Shown piece by piece: positions 28,961 to 35,199 of a DNA stretch of 35,199 nucleotides (position 1 is its first letter; the number at the start of each line of letters is the position of its first letter). Position numbers and translations under genes: made by a program. The notes beneath the pieces were generated by a model. It saw only the letters and a program-made list of their open reading frames with translations. It did not search any database and was not told where the DNA came from. The stretch comes from a virus, in IMG/VR virus record IMGVR_UViG_3300034198_020657, positions 1 to 35,199 of that record. One strand, given 5' to 3'.

Positions 28961-28979
28961 CGCAGAGACTGGCTGCGGT

Positions 28980-29426
28980 ATGGCTGCTTCGATGATCGTC
29001 ACCCCCTATGCGCAGGGGGCGATGTGGGCGGCCTGGGCCCAAGGCAAGGCGGCGCGGTTGTGTTTGGCGCAGAACGCCGGCAGCCTCACGCAGGCCAGCA
29101 CCACCGCGCAATGGGATGCGGCCGAGATCAGCGGGAACGGCTACAGCCGCTTTACCTGGACCCTGCCGGCAGGGAGCTACGACGGCACCGCAGGCCGCTT
29201 CCAGGCGCCCGTGCAGCAGGCGACCTTCACGGCATCAAGCGCAGGGGTTGGCCTGAGCTTCAACGCCCTGTACCTGGTGCTGGGCAGCGGCACCGGCCAA
29301 AACATCACCTGGGATACGGGCATCACGGCGATTTTCGCCGAAAGCCCCTCGGTGGCCCTGGCCCCGGGTGAGCCCCGGGCCTACAACGTGCGCCTGTTCA
29401 CTGACAACATCATCGCCACCAGCTGA
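28980..29426 (+). CDS. Tail-region hypothetical protein
   Basis: This 148-residue protein starts at ATG 28980, 31 bases after copy 8; ATG 28992 is a second option. The sequence is beta-rich: VTPYAQGAMWAAWAQGKAAR, FTWTLPAGSYDGTAGRFQAP, NITWDTGITAIFAESPSVAL. It resembles a small adhesin or tail-tip accessory domain. No family is recognised. The stop overlaps the next ATG (TGATG at 29424-29428), so it is coupled to the following gene. Confidence 0.6.
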   Translation: MAASMIVTPYAQGAMWAAWAQGKAARLCLAQNAGSLTQASTTAQWDAAEISGNGYSRFTWTLPAGSYDGTAGRFQAPVQQATFTASSAGVGLSFNALYLVLGSGTGQNITWDTGITAIFAESPSVALAPGEPRAYNVRLFTDNIIATS

Positions 29427-30613
29427 TGCCAACCCGCGTCGGGCTGGTTCTGCCGCCGCAGCTGCTCGAATCGGCACGGGCGGCGCAGCTGGCCAACCGG
29501 CAGCGGCTGCTTGCGCGTGAGGCGAGGGAGCGCCTGCGGGATCGAGCGCAGCTGCAGGCCGAGAAGGCGAGGGCGGCCACGGGGCTGCCGCTGTGGCCCG
29601 GGGCTGTGCCCGAGGTGCGGACGGAACAGCGCGGCCGGCTCTGGACGCGGCGCCAGCGACTGATGCGGGGGGTGATCACCCATGGCTTTTATCAGGTGTA
29701 TGGCCAGGACATAAACAGCTTCACCGTAAACAGGATTATTCGGATCTATAGCCTCAGCGGCAGCAGTTACAGCGAATACGGCTATACCTATCAGAACCTT
29801 GGCGCCCTGCTCGGCGCCTTGCGCCATCCCGCTTCTGTGGGCAGCGCAATCACCGACAGCGATGCCAAGCTGGCAACTTATCCAGTATCTGAATCATCCT
29901 TTGTGATGGTTGAGATAAACGCCAAAACCACTACACCAATTATCAATACTGGGGTGGAGACCATCGTGGGCGGGATTGGCCCGGCTGCGGCTGCAATCAT
30001 TGACGCCAACCCATACCGTAATTTTCTGCTTTACACTCGCACAGAGCAGAATTGGGCCATATTCGCCGTTTACCTACTTGGACAAGATGCCTACGAACTG
30101 GGCTATCGCGCTTGGCTGGTGCATCAATCTGGGGTCAAGGAGATCACCGTGCCGCAGCAGTTCATCCAGCAGGCGACAGCTGCCACAATGCAAACCACTC
30201 AGGGCGACTACTACACCGGGCCGGTCATTCCAGGCTCCGGCACTTCGGGCAGGCCGGATGAGCCGCCGAGGGCCGTGCTGCGCACCACTGGCAACAGGCT
30301 GGCCTTCACCAAAGCGGCGCAGCGCTTCACGGCAGGCACCTATGGGCTCGTGCAGGTGCCGCCAATCGTGAGCGTTACACCGCCGACCGATCCGATCTTC
30401 AGTTACGCCACCGATGGCGCCTTGTTCAACGACTACGAGGAGCCGATCATTCCGCAGGACTTGGCTGGCATCCTGGCCAATCCGCCGTTTGGAACCTCCC
30501 TGGCGTTCCCGTACCGCTTCTCAACCACGATGCCCAACAGTCAGGCCCTGCCGCGGGCGCCGATCGCTTACCTGCAGGATTTGGGCTTCTCCACCGCTGA
30601 CCTCACCCCATGA
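29426..30613 (+). CDS. Tail-region protein with N-terminal ANRQRLL module
   Basis: This 395-residue protein has its ATG 29426 overlapping the previous stop. The first 50 residues form a charged helix, LPPQLLESARAAQLANRQRL then LAREARERLRDRAQ, that is similar to the start of the 45-residue product of the next gene. The middle (SFTVNRIIRIYSLSGSSYSE, FLLYTRTEQNWAIFAVYLL, 29700-30130) is A/T-richer and aromatic. The end is Pro-rich (FPYRFSTTMPNSQALP). A tail fibre or tip role is inferred from position only. The stop overlaps the next ATG. Confidence 0.6.
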   Translation: MPTRVGLVLPPQLLESARAAQLANRQRLLAREARERLRDRAQLQAEKARAATGLPLWPGAVPEVRTEQRGRLWTRRQRLMRGVITHGFYQVYGQDINSFTVNRIIRIYSLSGSSYSEYGYTYQNLGALLGALRHPASVGSAITDSDAKLATYPVSESSFVMVEINAKTTTPIINTGVETIVGGIGPAAAAIIDANPYRNFLLYTRTEQNWAIFAVYLLGQDAYELGYRAWLVHQSGVKEITVPQQFIQQATAATMQTTQGDYYTGPVIPGSGTSGRPDEPPRAVLRTTGNRLAFTKAAQRFTAGTYGLVQVPPIVSVTPPTDPIFSYATDGALFNDYEEPIIPQDLAGILANPPFGTSLAFPYRFSTTMPNSQALPRAPIAYLQDLGFSTADLTP

Positions 30614-30747
30614 CCCCTCCGCCCCTGCCGCTGAGCCTGCTGGAGACCTCCCGCCTGGTGGCCATCGCCAACCGCCAGCGGCTGCTCAATGAGGAAGCTG
30701 ATCGGCGGGTGATCGCTGCAGCGGTCGCGCAAGCCCTGAAGGGATAG
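30610..30747 (+). CDS. Small protein duplicating the ANRQRLL helix
   Basis: This is a 45-codon frame from ATG 30610 (ATGA overlap) to TAG 30745-30747. The sequence PLPLSLLETSRLVAIANRQR then LLNEEADRRVIAAAVAQAL parallels the first 30 residues of the protein from 29426 (LLExxRxxxxANRQRLL). The match suggests a partial duplication in which the helix module stands alone. It may bind the same partner as its larger relative. Confidence 0.55.
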   Translation: MTPPPLPLSLLETSRLVAIANRQRLLNEEADRRVIAAAVAQALKG

Positions 30748-30759
30748 CGCTAATCGGGC

Positions 30760-30771
30760 CGGGAAAACTGC
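30760..30771 (+). promoter_or_regulatory. CGGGAAAACTGC element, copy 9
   Basis: An exact 12-base copy in the 48-base gap after 30747, 36 bases before ATG 30796 of the scaffold-like gene. It is followed by TGGGCAAC. Confidence 0.76.
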
Positions 30772-30795
30772 TGGGCAACTTGCACCGGCGGCGCG

Positions 30796-31623
30796 ATGCC
30801 CCGGCAACGCATGAACATCTCTCAGTTTGATCGGCTCACCGGAATGGCCGATGAATGGCTGCGGCCGTGGGCTATGACCGTGGACACCAGCCCCGAGGGT
30901 GAGGGCGAAGGTGGTGGCGGTGGCGATGAGATGGATGCCGATGATCCCTCCCTCGGTGAGGCCGGCCAGAAGGCACTGAAGTCGGAGCGCGAGGCACGCA
31001 AGGCCCTGGAGCGGCAGATGGCGCAGCTGCAGCAGCAGCTGGCCGCCGTCAAGGATCTCAACCCCGAGGCGTACCGGGCCGCCCAGGAGAAGGCCAACGA
31101 GCTTGAGCGCCGGCTGGCGGAGCGGGAACAGCTCACCGCAGCGGAGCGCCAGCGGCTGGAGGCCAAATCACAGCAGCAGGTGGCTGCCGCCAAGAAGGAG
31201 GCCGACACCGAGCGGGCCAAGCGAATCGACCTGCAGACCCGCACCCTGGCCCGCGGGGTGTTTTCCGCCGCCGAAGGCCGCGATGGCGCCGACTCGGGCG
31301 GGCTGACGTTCTTCGATGCCTACTTCGAGTTCCAGGGCCGGCGCCACTTCCGGGTCGATGAGGCCACCGGGAAGCTGTTTGTGGTCGATGCCGATGGCGA
31401 TCGGATCAAGACCGCAGACGGACAGGACGTGGATCCTGTGACCTGGTTGAACCAGCAGGCCGACACCAGCGCCGTGATCGGCAGCTTCTTCAAGCCCAAG
31501 GGCGGCGTGGGCTCTGGTGGTCTGAGCGGTGCCCGCGGGGTGCGGGGGGTGCAGGGTCGCTCGGTGGAGGACGCCCGGCGACAGAGCGCCAGCAGCCTCC
31601 TCGAGGAGCACTACGCCGGCTGA
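30796..31623 (+). CDS. Probable scaffold protein
   Basis: This 275-residue protein starts at ATG 30796, 36 bases after copy 9. The first 35 residues are followed by an acidic Gly-rich stretch (EGEGEGGGGGDEMDADD) and a long charged coiled coil (about 55-150: EREARKALERQMAQLQQQLA and ANELERRLAEREQLTAAERQ). The C-terminal 120 residues contain DAYFEFQGRRHFRVDEATG and WLNQQADTSAVIGSFFKP, then a Gly-rich and helical tail. Helical, charged proteins immediately before the capsid gene are typically internal scaffolds guiding capsid assembly. There is no clear protease motif. Confidence 0.65.
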   Translation: MPRQRMNISQFDRLTGMADEWLRPWAMTVDTSPEGEGEGGGGGDEMDADDPSLGEAGQKALKSEREARKALERQMAQLQQQLAAVKDLNPEAYRAAQEKANELERRLAEREQLTAAERQRLEAKSQQQVAAAKKEADTERAKRIDLQTRTLARGVFSAAEGRDGADSGGLTFFDAYFEFQGRRHFRVDEATGKLFVVDADGDRIKTADGQDVDPVTWLNQQADTSAVIGSFFKPKGGVGSGGLSGARGVRGVQGRSVEDARRQSASSLLEEHYAG

Positions 31624-31642
31624 TCCGGCAGTAACGGCGAGC

Positions 31643-31654
31643 CGGGAAAACTGC
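31643..31654 (+). promoter_or_regulatory. CGGGAAAACTGC element, copy 10 (before capsid leader)
   Basis: An exact 12-base copy 20 bases after the scaffold stop. The nearest ATG is 31672 (29 bases away), but that opens a 77-codon frame overlapping the capsid gene. The preferred capsid start (GTG 31818) is 175 bases away, which would give this copy by far the longest leader. Confidence 0.72.
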
Positions 31655-31666
31655 GGGTGATCCAGA

Positions 31667-31759
31667 GCGCGATGCCGCGGGTCACCCGCACCGGGCGCGA
31701 TGCCGGGGGCGCCACAACCAATGACCACTGCCGACACGGGCACCAGGCGGCGCGATGCC
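31667..31759 (+). repeat. Leader with three GCGCGATGCC copies before the capsid gene
   Basis: The decamer GCGCGATGCC occurs at 31667-31676, 31695-31704 and 31750-31759, and once at the scaffold gene start (30791-30800). Each contains an ATG (31672, 31700, 31755) in a different frame; only the third is in frame with the capsid. Confidence 0.55.
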
Positions 31760-31817
31760 GCACAACGGCCGCCCTTGTCGAGATCCCCACTGCTATCCCT
31801 CATCCCCTTTTTCACCC

Positions 31818-32792
31818 GTGGCATCCACAACCCTTTGGGAGCATTTCGCGACCCGCACCACCGCCCAAGCCCCCGCCCTGGAGCTGGCCGTTCTGCAGGT
31901 GCTGAACACCGGCGAACTGGCTCCCGTGATCCCCTGGGTCACCGCCAACTCCGGCGCCGCTCACGTCTACTCGATGGACGATGAGCTCCCTTCCGCTGAC
32001 CCCCGCCTTTTTGATGAGGCGAACGACGACAGCCAGGGATCCGTCAAGACCGAAACCGAGATCCTGAAGATTTACGGGAAGGACGTGAAGACCGACAGCT
32101 CCAAGGTGGCGCTGCTCGGCATCAGTGCCCACGCCCGCCAGATCGAAGCCAGCTCCCGTGCGCTGCGCATGAACATCGAGCGCGATTTCGTCAGGGGCCA
32201 GGGCGGGCAGAGCAATGGCCGCCAGATGGATGGTCTTCGCACGAAGATCAACATCGGCTCCTCCCAGGCCATCGCCAACCACGCCACCGGCGCAGGCCTT
32301 TCCTTCGCTGCCCTCGACAACCTGATCGATGCGGTCGATGGCCCCAACGATCAGAAGCGTCTGGTCATGCCAAAGACCATTGCGGTTCGGTTCGCTGCTG
32401 CCGCTCGCGCTGTCGGCATCGCTGGCACCGTGAACTTCGACATGAACGGCATCGGCCGGCGGGCGATGTTCTACGGCGACGTGGAGATCCTGCGCACTGA
32501 TGTGGACGCTCGCAACGCCCCCATCCAGGGCTTCGATGATCCCGGCGCCGGCAGCAACACCGCCAGCATCTATTGCGTGGCGATGGGCGAAGGCCTGACC
32601 TCCGGCATCCAGGGCCCGTCCCTCGATGCTGACGGGGGCCTGAATAACGGCCTGACGGTGTACGACGTGGGCGAGGGCTTCCAGACCCCTCACCGCCTGA
32701 CCCGTATCTCCTGGCACGCCGCCATGGTGATCGAGAACAAGCGCTCGGCCGCTCGCCTCTACAACATCAACAACGCCGCGATCACCGCCTGA
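31818..32792 (+). CDS. Major capsid protein
   Basis: From GTG 31818 the product is 324 residues; the frame is open to ATG 31755 (345 residues), but the extra N-terminus (many Pro, Cys, His) does not look like a capsid start, so GTG is preferred. The sequence opens ASTTLWEHFATRTTAQAPAL, followed by IPWVTANSGAAHVYSMDDEL, GYGKDVKTDS-like text (KIYGKDVKTDSSKVALLGIS), LRMNIERDFVRGQGGQSNGR and the C-terminal RISWHAAMVIENKRSAARLY. Position after a scaffold-like gene, size and an alternating helix/beta pattern fit an HK97-fold capsid. It forms the icosahedral shell. It lies far from the portal gene, which is unusual. Confidence 0.78.
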   Translation: MASTTLWEHFATRTTAQAPALELAVLQVLNTGELAPVIPWVTANSGAAHVYSMDDELPSADPRLFDEANDDSQGSVKTETEILKIYGKDVKTDSSKVALLGISAHARQIEASSRALRMNIERDFVRGQGGQSNGRQMDGLRTKINIGSSQAIANHATGAGLSFAALDNLIDAVDGPNDQKRLVMPKTIAVRFAAAARAVGIAGTVNFDMNGIGRRAMFYGDVEILRTDVDARNAPIQGFDDPGAGSNTASIYCVAMGEGLTSGIQGPSLDADGGLNNGLTVYDVGEGFQTPHRLTRISWHAAMVIENKRSAARLYNINNAAITA

Positions 32793-32833
32793 TCCTGATC
32801 CAGATCCACACGTCCTTCATTCCCCTCTAAGCC

Positions 32834-33310
32834 ATGCCCCAAGCAACAGGACTGGCGCCCCGGCGCTCCTACCTCATCGATCGTGAATCCGTCCTTCTGG
32901 GCGCGGTTCGCGCCGGTGATGGCGCCGCCGCCGAAACCCGCACCGGTGCCGCCCGCATCGTGCCTTTTACCCTCAACTCCTGCGAAACCTTCCGGGTGAT
33001 CGCGGTTGGTGGCCAGGCCGCCTCGGCCGGCGGCTACAGGGTCCAGGTGGCGCACGTGCCCATCGGCGGCGCTGTCGGCGATGCCAACCCCTCCGCCTAC
33101 GTGGAGATCGGCACCATCAGTTTCAACGGCCTCAACCAGGTGGAGATTGGCCGCTCTGGCGCTGAGATCGAGGCCGCCATCCGGGCAGCCGCAAGCCCCG
33201 CCATCGTCGGCGACGTGCGAGCTGTGGCCGTGCGCCTGGTCGCCGGCACCGGCACCGGCGGCCTGAACGCTCCCGCCGGCACCGGCAACACCATCCACGT
33301 CCAGCGCTGA
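32834..33310 (+). CDS. Head decoration-like / capsid accessory protein
   Basis: This 158-residue protein starts at ATG 32834, 41 bases after the capsid stop, in a gap without the repeated element. The Gly/Ala/Val-rich beta pattern (ARIVPFTLNSCETFRVIAVG, GGYRVQVAHVPIGGAVGD, DVRAVAVRLVAGTGTGG) fits a small decoration or stabilising protein next to the capsid gene. No family is certain. It is the last gene before the strong terminator at 33335. Confidence 0.6.
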   Translation: MPQATGLAPRRSYLIDRESVLLGAVRAGDGAAAETRTGAARIVPFTLNSCETFRVIAVGGQAASAGGYRVQVAHVPIGGAVGDANPSAYVEIGTISFNGLNQVEIGRSGAEIEAAIRAAASPAIVGDVRAVAVRLVAGTGTGGLNAPAGTGNTIHVQR

Positions 33311-33334
33311 TCGCCCAGCGACCAGAGAACAGCA

Positions 33335-33360
33335 GGGGAGGCTTCGGCCTCCCCCTTTTT
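33335..33360 (+). terminator. Intrinsic (rho-independent) terminator
   Basis: GGGGAGGC (33335-33342), loop TTCG, GCCTCCCC (33347-33354), one C, then five T (33356-33360). A perfect 8-bp GC-rich stem with a tetraloop and T-tract is a textbook terminator, here closing the capsid unit. Confidence 0.92.
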
Positions 33361-33378
33361 GTGGCTGCCGATCTGAGC

Positions 33379-33390
33379 CGGGAAAACTGC
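33379..33390 (+). promoter_or_regulatory. CGGGAAAACTGC element, copy 11
   Basis: An exact 12-base copy 18 bases after the terminator and 31 bases before ATG 33410. It is followed by CAGCAGGAGGC, which contains an AGGAGG ribosome-binding sequence. A new transcript must start between the terminator and the gene, so this copy argues most directly for a promoter role. Confidence 0.8.
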
Positions 33391-33409
33391 CAGCAGGAGG
33401 CACTACCGC

Positions 33410-33772
33410 ATGGCCTGGATTGAGGACTACGCCTGGACCCTGGAGCAGGGTATCGCCGCCCGGCTGGAACTGCGGATGTTTGCCGATACCCTGAAAACTG
33501 AGCCATGGGTATTCACTAACTGGATCATTTACGGGTTCGTCAGTAATAAGAACCGCTCAGAGATTTACCAGCTGGACATGAGCCAGTCCAATCCGGCCAC
33601 CGGCTCCCTGGTGGCGATCCTGCCCGAGGCCTCGGTGAATGTCCTGGTGGTGGGCCGGGAGTATTTCTTCGACCTGCTCGGCATCGCCCCCGGCACCGAA
33701 CCGGCCGACGATCATCACATCGCCTTTGGGCAGGCCGTGCCCGTGTTCCGCCCCGCCAGGAGGCCCGTATGA
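33410..33772 (+). CDS. Small tail-fibre-region protein
   Basis: This 120-residue protein starts at ATG 33410, 31 bases after copy 11, with AGGAGG 13 bases upstream. The sequence MAWIEDYAWTLEQGIAARLE, then VFTNWIIYGFVSNKNRSEIY and YFFDLLGIAPGTEPADDHHI, is beta-rich and ends FGQAVPVFRPARRPV. Its placement directly before a long fibre gene suggests a fibre-attachment or chaperone-like role. No family is recognised. The stop overlaps the next ATG (ATGA). Confidence 0.6.
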   Translation: MAWIEDYAWTLEQGIAARLELRMFADTLKTEPWVFTNWIIYGFVSNKNRSEIYQLDMSQSNPATGSLVAILPEASVNVLVVGREYFFDLLGIAPGTEPADDHHIAFGQAVPVFRPARRPV

Positions 33773-35199
33773 GCTGCCCTGCGGTCATTCACGTTTACGC
33801 CAACCTGGGCCTACCCAAGGCCGTGGTGGTCACCACACCGGGACCGGTCGGCCCGATCGGCTCGCGCTGGCTGGGTGGCACCGCAGCGCCCGCAGCAAAC
33901 CTCGGCGTGGTGGGCGATTGGTACCTTCGCTCGACTGGCGCCGTCTATGGCCCCAAGACCGAGGCCGGCTGGGGCTCGGTGGTGTTCACCCTTCAGGTGC
34001 CGCTGAGCACTGCATCAGCGCAGCCCCTGGCCGCCCAGGCCGCAGCAGGCTCCACGGGCCTGGCTGCTGACGCTGGCCACCAGCACCCATTCCCCACGGC
34101 TTCCCAGGTGGGCGCCGATCCACAGGGCACCGCATCGTCTGCCGTGACGGGGCACCTCCAGGCCGTCGATCCCCACCCTCAGTACCTGACAGCCGCCGAG
34201 GGCGATGCGGCCTACGCCACGGCCGCTCAGGGTGCTCTGGCCGCCTCGGCGGTGCAATCGACTGACTCCCGCCTTTCCGACTCCCGCGAGTGGTCGGCGG
34301 CGACCGTTGATCAGGTTGAGGCCGAGGCTGGCACCGCAACGACCCGCCGGGCTTGGACCGCGCAGCGAGTGCATCAGGCTGCGGCAGCGTGGTGGGCGGC
34401 GACCGGCTCGGTGTTTGGCCGCAACTGGTTTGCGCTGACTGATGCGGCTGCCGGGCGAGCAGCGCTGGGAATTGCAAACGCCTCCTCCTCAGTCCCCGGC
34501 CTTGTGTCGCTGCCGGGATCATCGAGTCCCACAATATCCGCAGCCGGAAACACCAACATTTCTCTGGGCGCGGTGCAGCCAGACACGGTTGCCGCGCTGA
34601 CCGTAAACGCAGGCTCCGGCCCGTACACGGCGACAGTCACGCTGACGAATACAAACGCTTATACGGGAGCATTTCTTACCCTTATCCTTGATCTCCCAGC
34701 ATCTCGCAACCCCAGAATTGAGATACGCAACCTAACCTCATCGGGCACCGTGCTCGATGAGCAGGTCTGCAATGGAACTGCGTTCAAATCGGTAGTGCGC
34801 TGCGTGTTCAACGCAGCCGGGAACTGGGAAGTCGTAACTCGGACACCGGAAGTTCAAGTTTTCGATTTCACCCGAACTACCGCCCCTGCGGGAGCAACGG
34901 GTGGATCTGGTGCCTGGGCGTTCTCCCTGCCGAGACAGGCGAGATACGTGGAACTGGTTGCCGTGGCCGGTGGAGGAGGGGGCGGCAGCGGAAGACGCGG
35001 AGCAGCGGGAACGAACCGATCCGGCGGCGCGGGAGGTGGCCCTGGCGGCACGACAATTATCACCAGGCCAGTTGCGGGTGGCGAACTGTTGTCTATTGCT
35101 GTTGGGGCCGGCGGCCTAGGCGGTGCAGGTCAAACGACAAATGACACAAACGGGAATGCGGGGAGCACGGGCGGGAACAGTAGCTGCTCATCTTCGGGC
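33769..35199 (+). CDS. Tail fibre protein, 3' end outside window
   Basis: The frame starts at ATG 33769 (AGGAGG six bases upstream) and stays open through the last base: 477 codons without a stop. The N-terminal 60 residues are Gly/Pro-rich (VVVTTPGPVGPIGSRWLGGT). A collar-like block with GAYVDPHPQY-type text (VDPHPQYLTAAEGDAAYATA, about 140-159) and RAWTAQRVHQAAAAWW (about 205-220) is characteristic of phage tail fibres. The following ~130 residues are beta-rich, then VELVAVAGGGGGGSGRRGAA and further Gly-rich repeats, as in glycine-rich fibre tips. It probably binds the host surface. The DNA turns A/T-richer from about 34500, suggesting mosaic exchange of the distal end. Confidence 0.8.
   Translation, partial: MSCPAVIHVYANLGLPKAVVVTTPGPVGPIGSRWLGGTAAPAANLGVVGDWYLRSTGAVYGPKTEAGWGSVVFTLQVPLSTASAQPLAAQAAAGSTGLAADAGHQHPFPTASQVGADPQGTASSAVTGHLQAVDPHPQYLTAAEGDAAYATAAQGALAASAVQSTDSRLSDSREWSAATVDQVEAEAGTATTRRAWTAQRVHQAAAAWWAATGSVFGRNWFALTDAAAGRAALGIANASSSVPGLVSLPGSSSPTISAAGNTNISLGAVQPDTVAALTVNAGSGPYTATVTLTNTNAYTGAFLTLILDLPASRNPRIEIRNLTSSGTVLDEQVCNGTAFKSVVRCVFNAAGNWEVVTRTPEVQVFDFTRTTAPAGATGGSGAWAFSLPRQARYVELVAVAGGGGGGSGRRGAAGTNRSGGAGGGPGGTTIITRPVAGGELLSIAVGAGGLGGAGQTTNDTNGNAGSTGGNSSCSSSG

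Noticed and set aside
1-35199. tRNA genes, rRNA, CRISPR arrays, transposase or integrase genes
   Set aside because: No cloverleaf-like segment, spaced short direct repeats, IS-type terminal inverted repeats or recombinase motifs were found on reading both strands.

Overview
The window is a single contiguous stretch of a high-GC tailed-phage genome (free phage or prophage; no integrase, att site or host gene is visible). It carries terminase, portal, a Mu F/SPP1 gp7-type head protein, scaffold, capsid, a tail chaperone with a frameshift site, a 1375-residue tape measure and tail-tip/fibre genes, so the particle is most likely a long, non-contractile-tailed siphovirus. No sheath protein was recognised. 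The host cannot be proven from the sequence. A high-GC picocyanobacterium (Synechococcus/Cyanobium type) is a tentative guess, resting on the overall gene style and on a short helical protein that weakly recalls NblA.

Layout. 1-4640 (+) is a tightly overlapping chain of small accessory or early-type genes: the C-terminal end of a D12-class adenine methyltransferase, HTH and Cys-rich proteins, a secreted-type thermonuclease homologue, a dCTP-deaminase-family enzyme and several unknowns. 4640-9981 (+) holds the packaging and portal block: large terminase, a sigma-70-like protein, portal, head morphogenesis protein and a small membrane protein. 10024-13539 (+) holds several very basic Ala/Arg/Lys-rich proteins (one with a J-domain) mixed with small connector-type genes. 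13536-16340 (+) has a gp10-like neck/tail protein, the G/GT-type chaperone and a probable tail tube protein. 16309-19209 is an inverted (-) block: an AT-richer unknown gene and a five-gene lysis-type operon including a GH24 muramidase fused to an L,D-transpeptidase (YkuD) domain. 19327-30747 (+) returns to the tail: another basic protein, a tail-terminator-like protein, tape measure, and hub/tip proteins. 30796-33310 (+) holds scaffold, capsid and a decoration-like protein, placed unusually after the tail genes, and ends in a strong intrinsic terminator. 33410 to the end (+) starts a tail-fibre unit that runs off the window.

The most striking signal is an exact 11-base element, CGGGAAAACTG (nearly always followed by C and then by a GCAG/GNAG-like block). 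It occurs 11 times, always on the + strand, and each copy lies 29-45 nt upstream of a start codon of a structural or basic-protein gene (for the copy before the capsid, that near start codon opens a small overlapping ORF and the preferred capsid start is farther away). Copies occur where + transcription or translation has to restart: at intergenic gaps, just after the terminator at 33335, and just after the inverted block. One copy even sits inside the end of another coding frame. The same phage encodes a sigma-factor-like protein immediately before the first copy. I infer that the element marks a late regulon, possibly read by that sigma factor, although a translational start-associated element is an alternative.

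Other notable points are a lambda-type GGGAAAG slippery site in the tail chaperone, a family of basic proteins sharing an N-terminal YxRDxxGRF tag and each preceded by the element, the muramidase-YkuD fusion, and two HTH plus Cys-cluster proteins on opposite strands.
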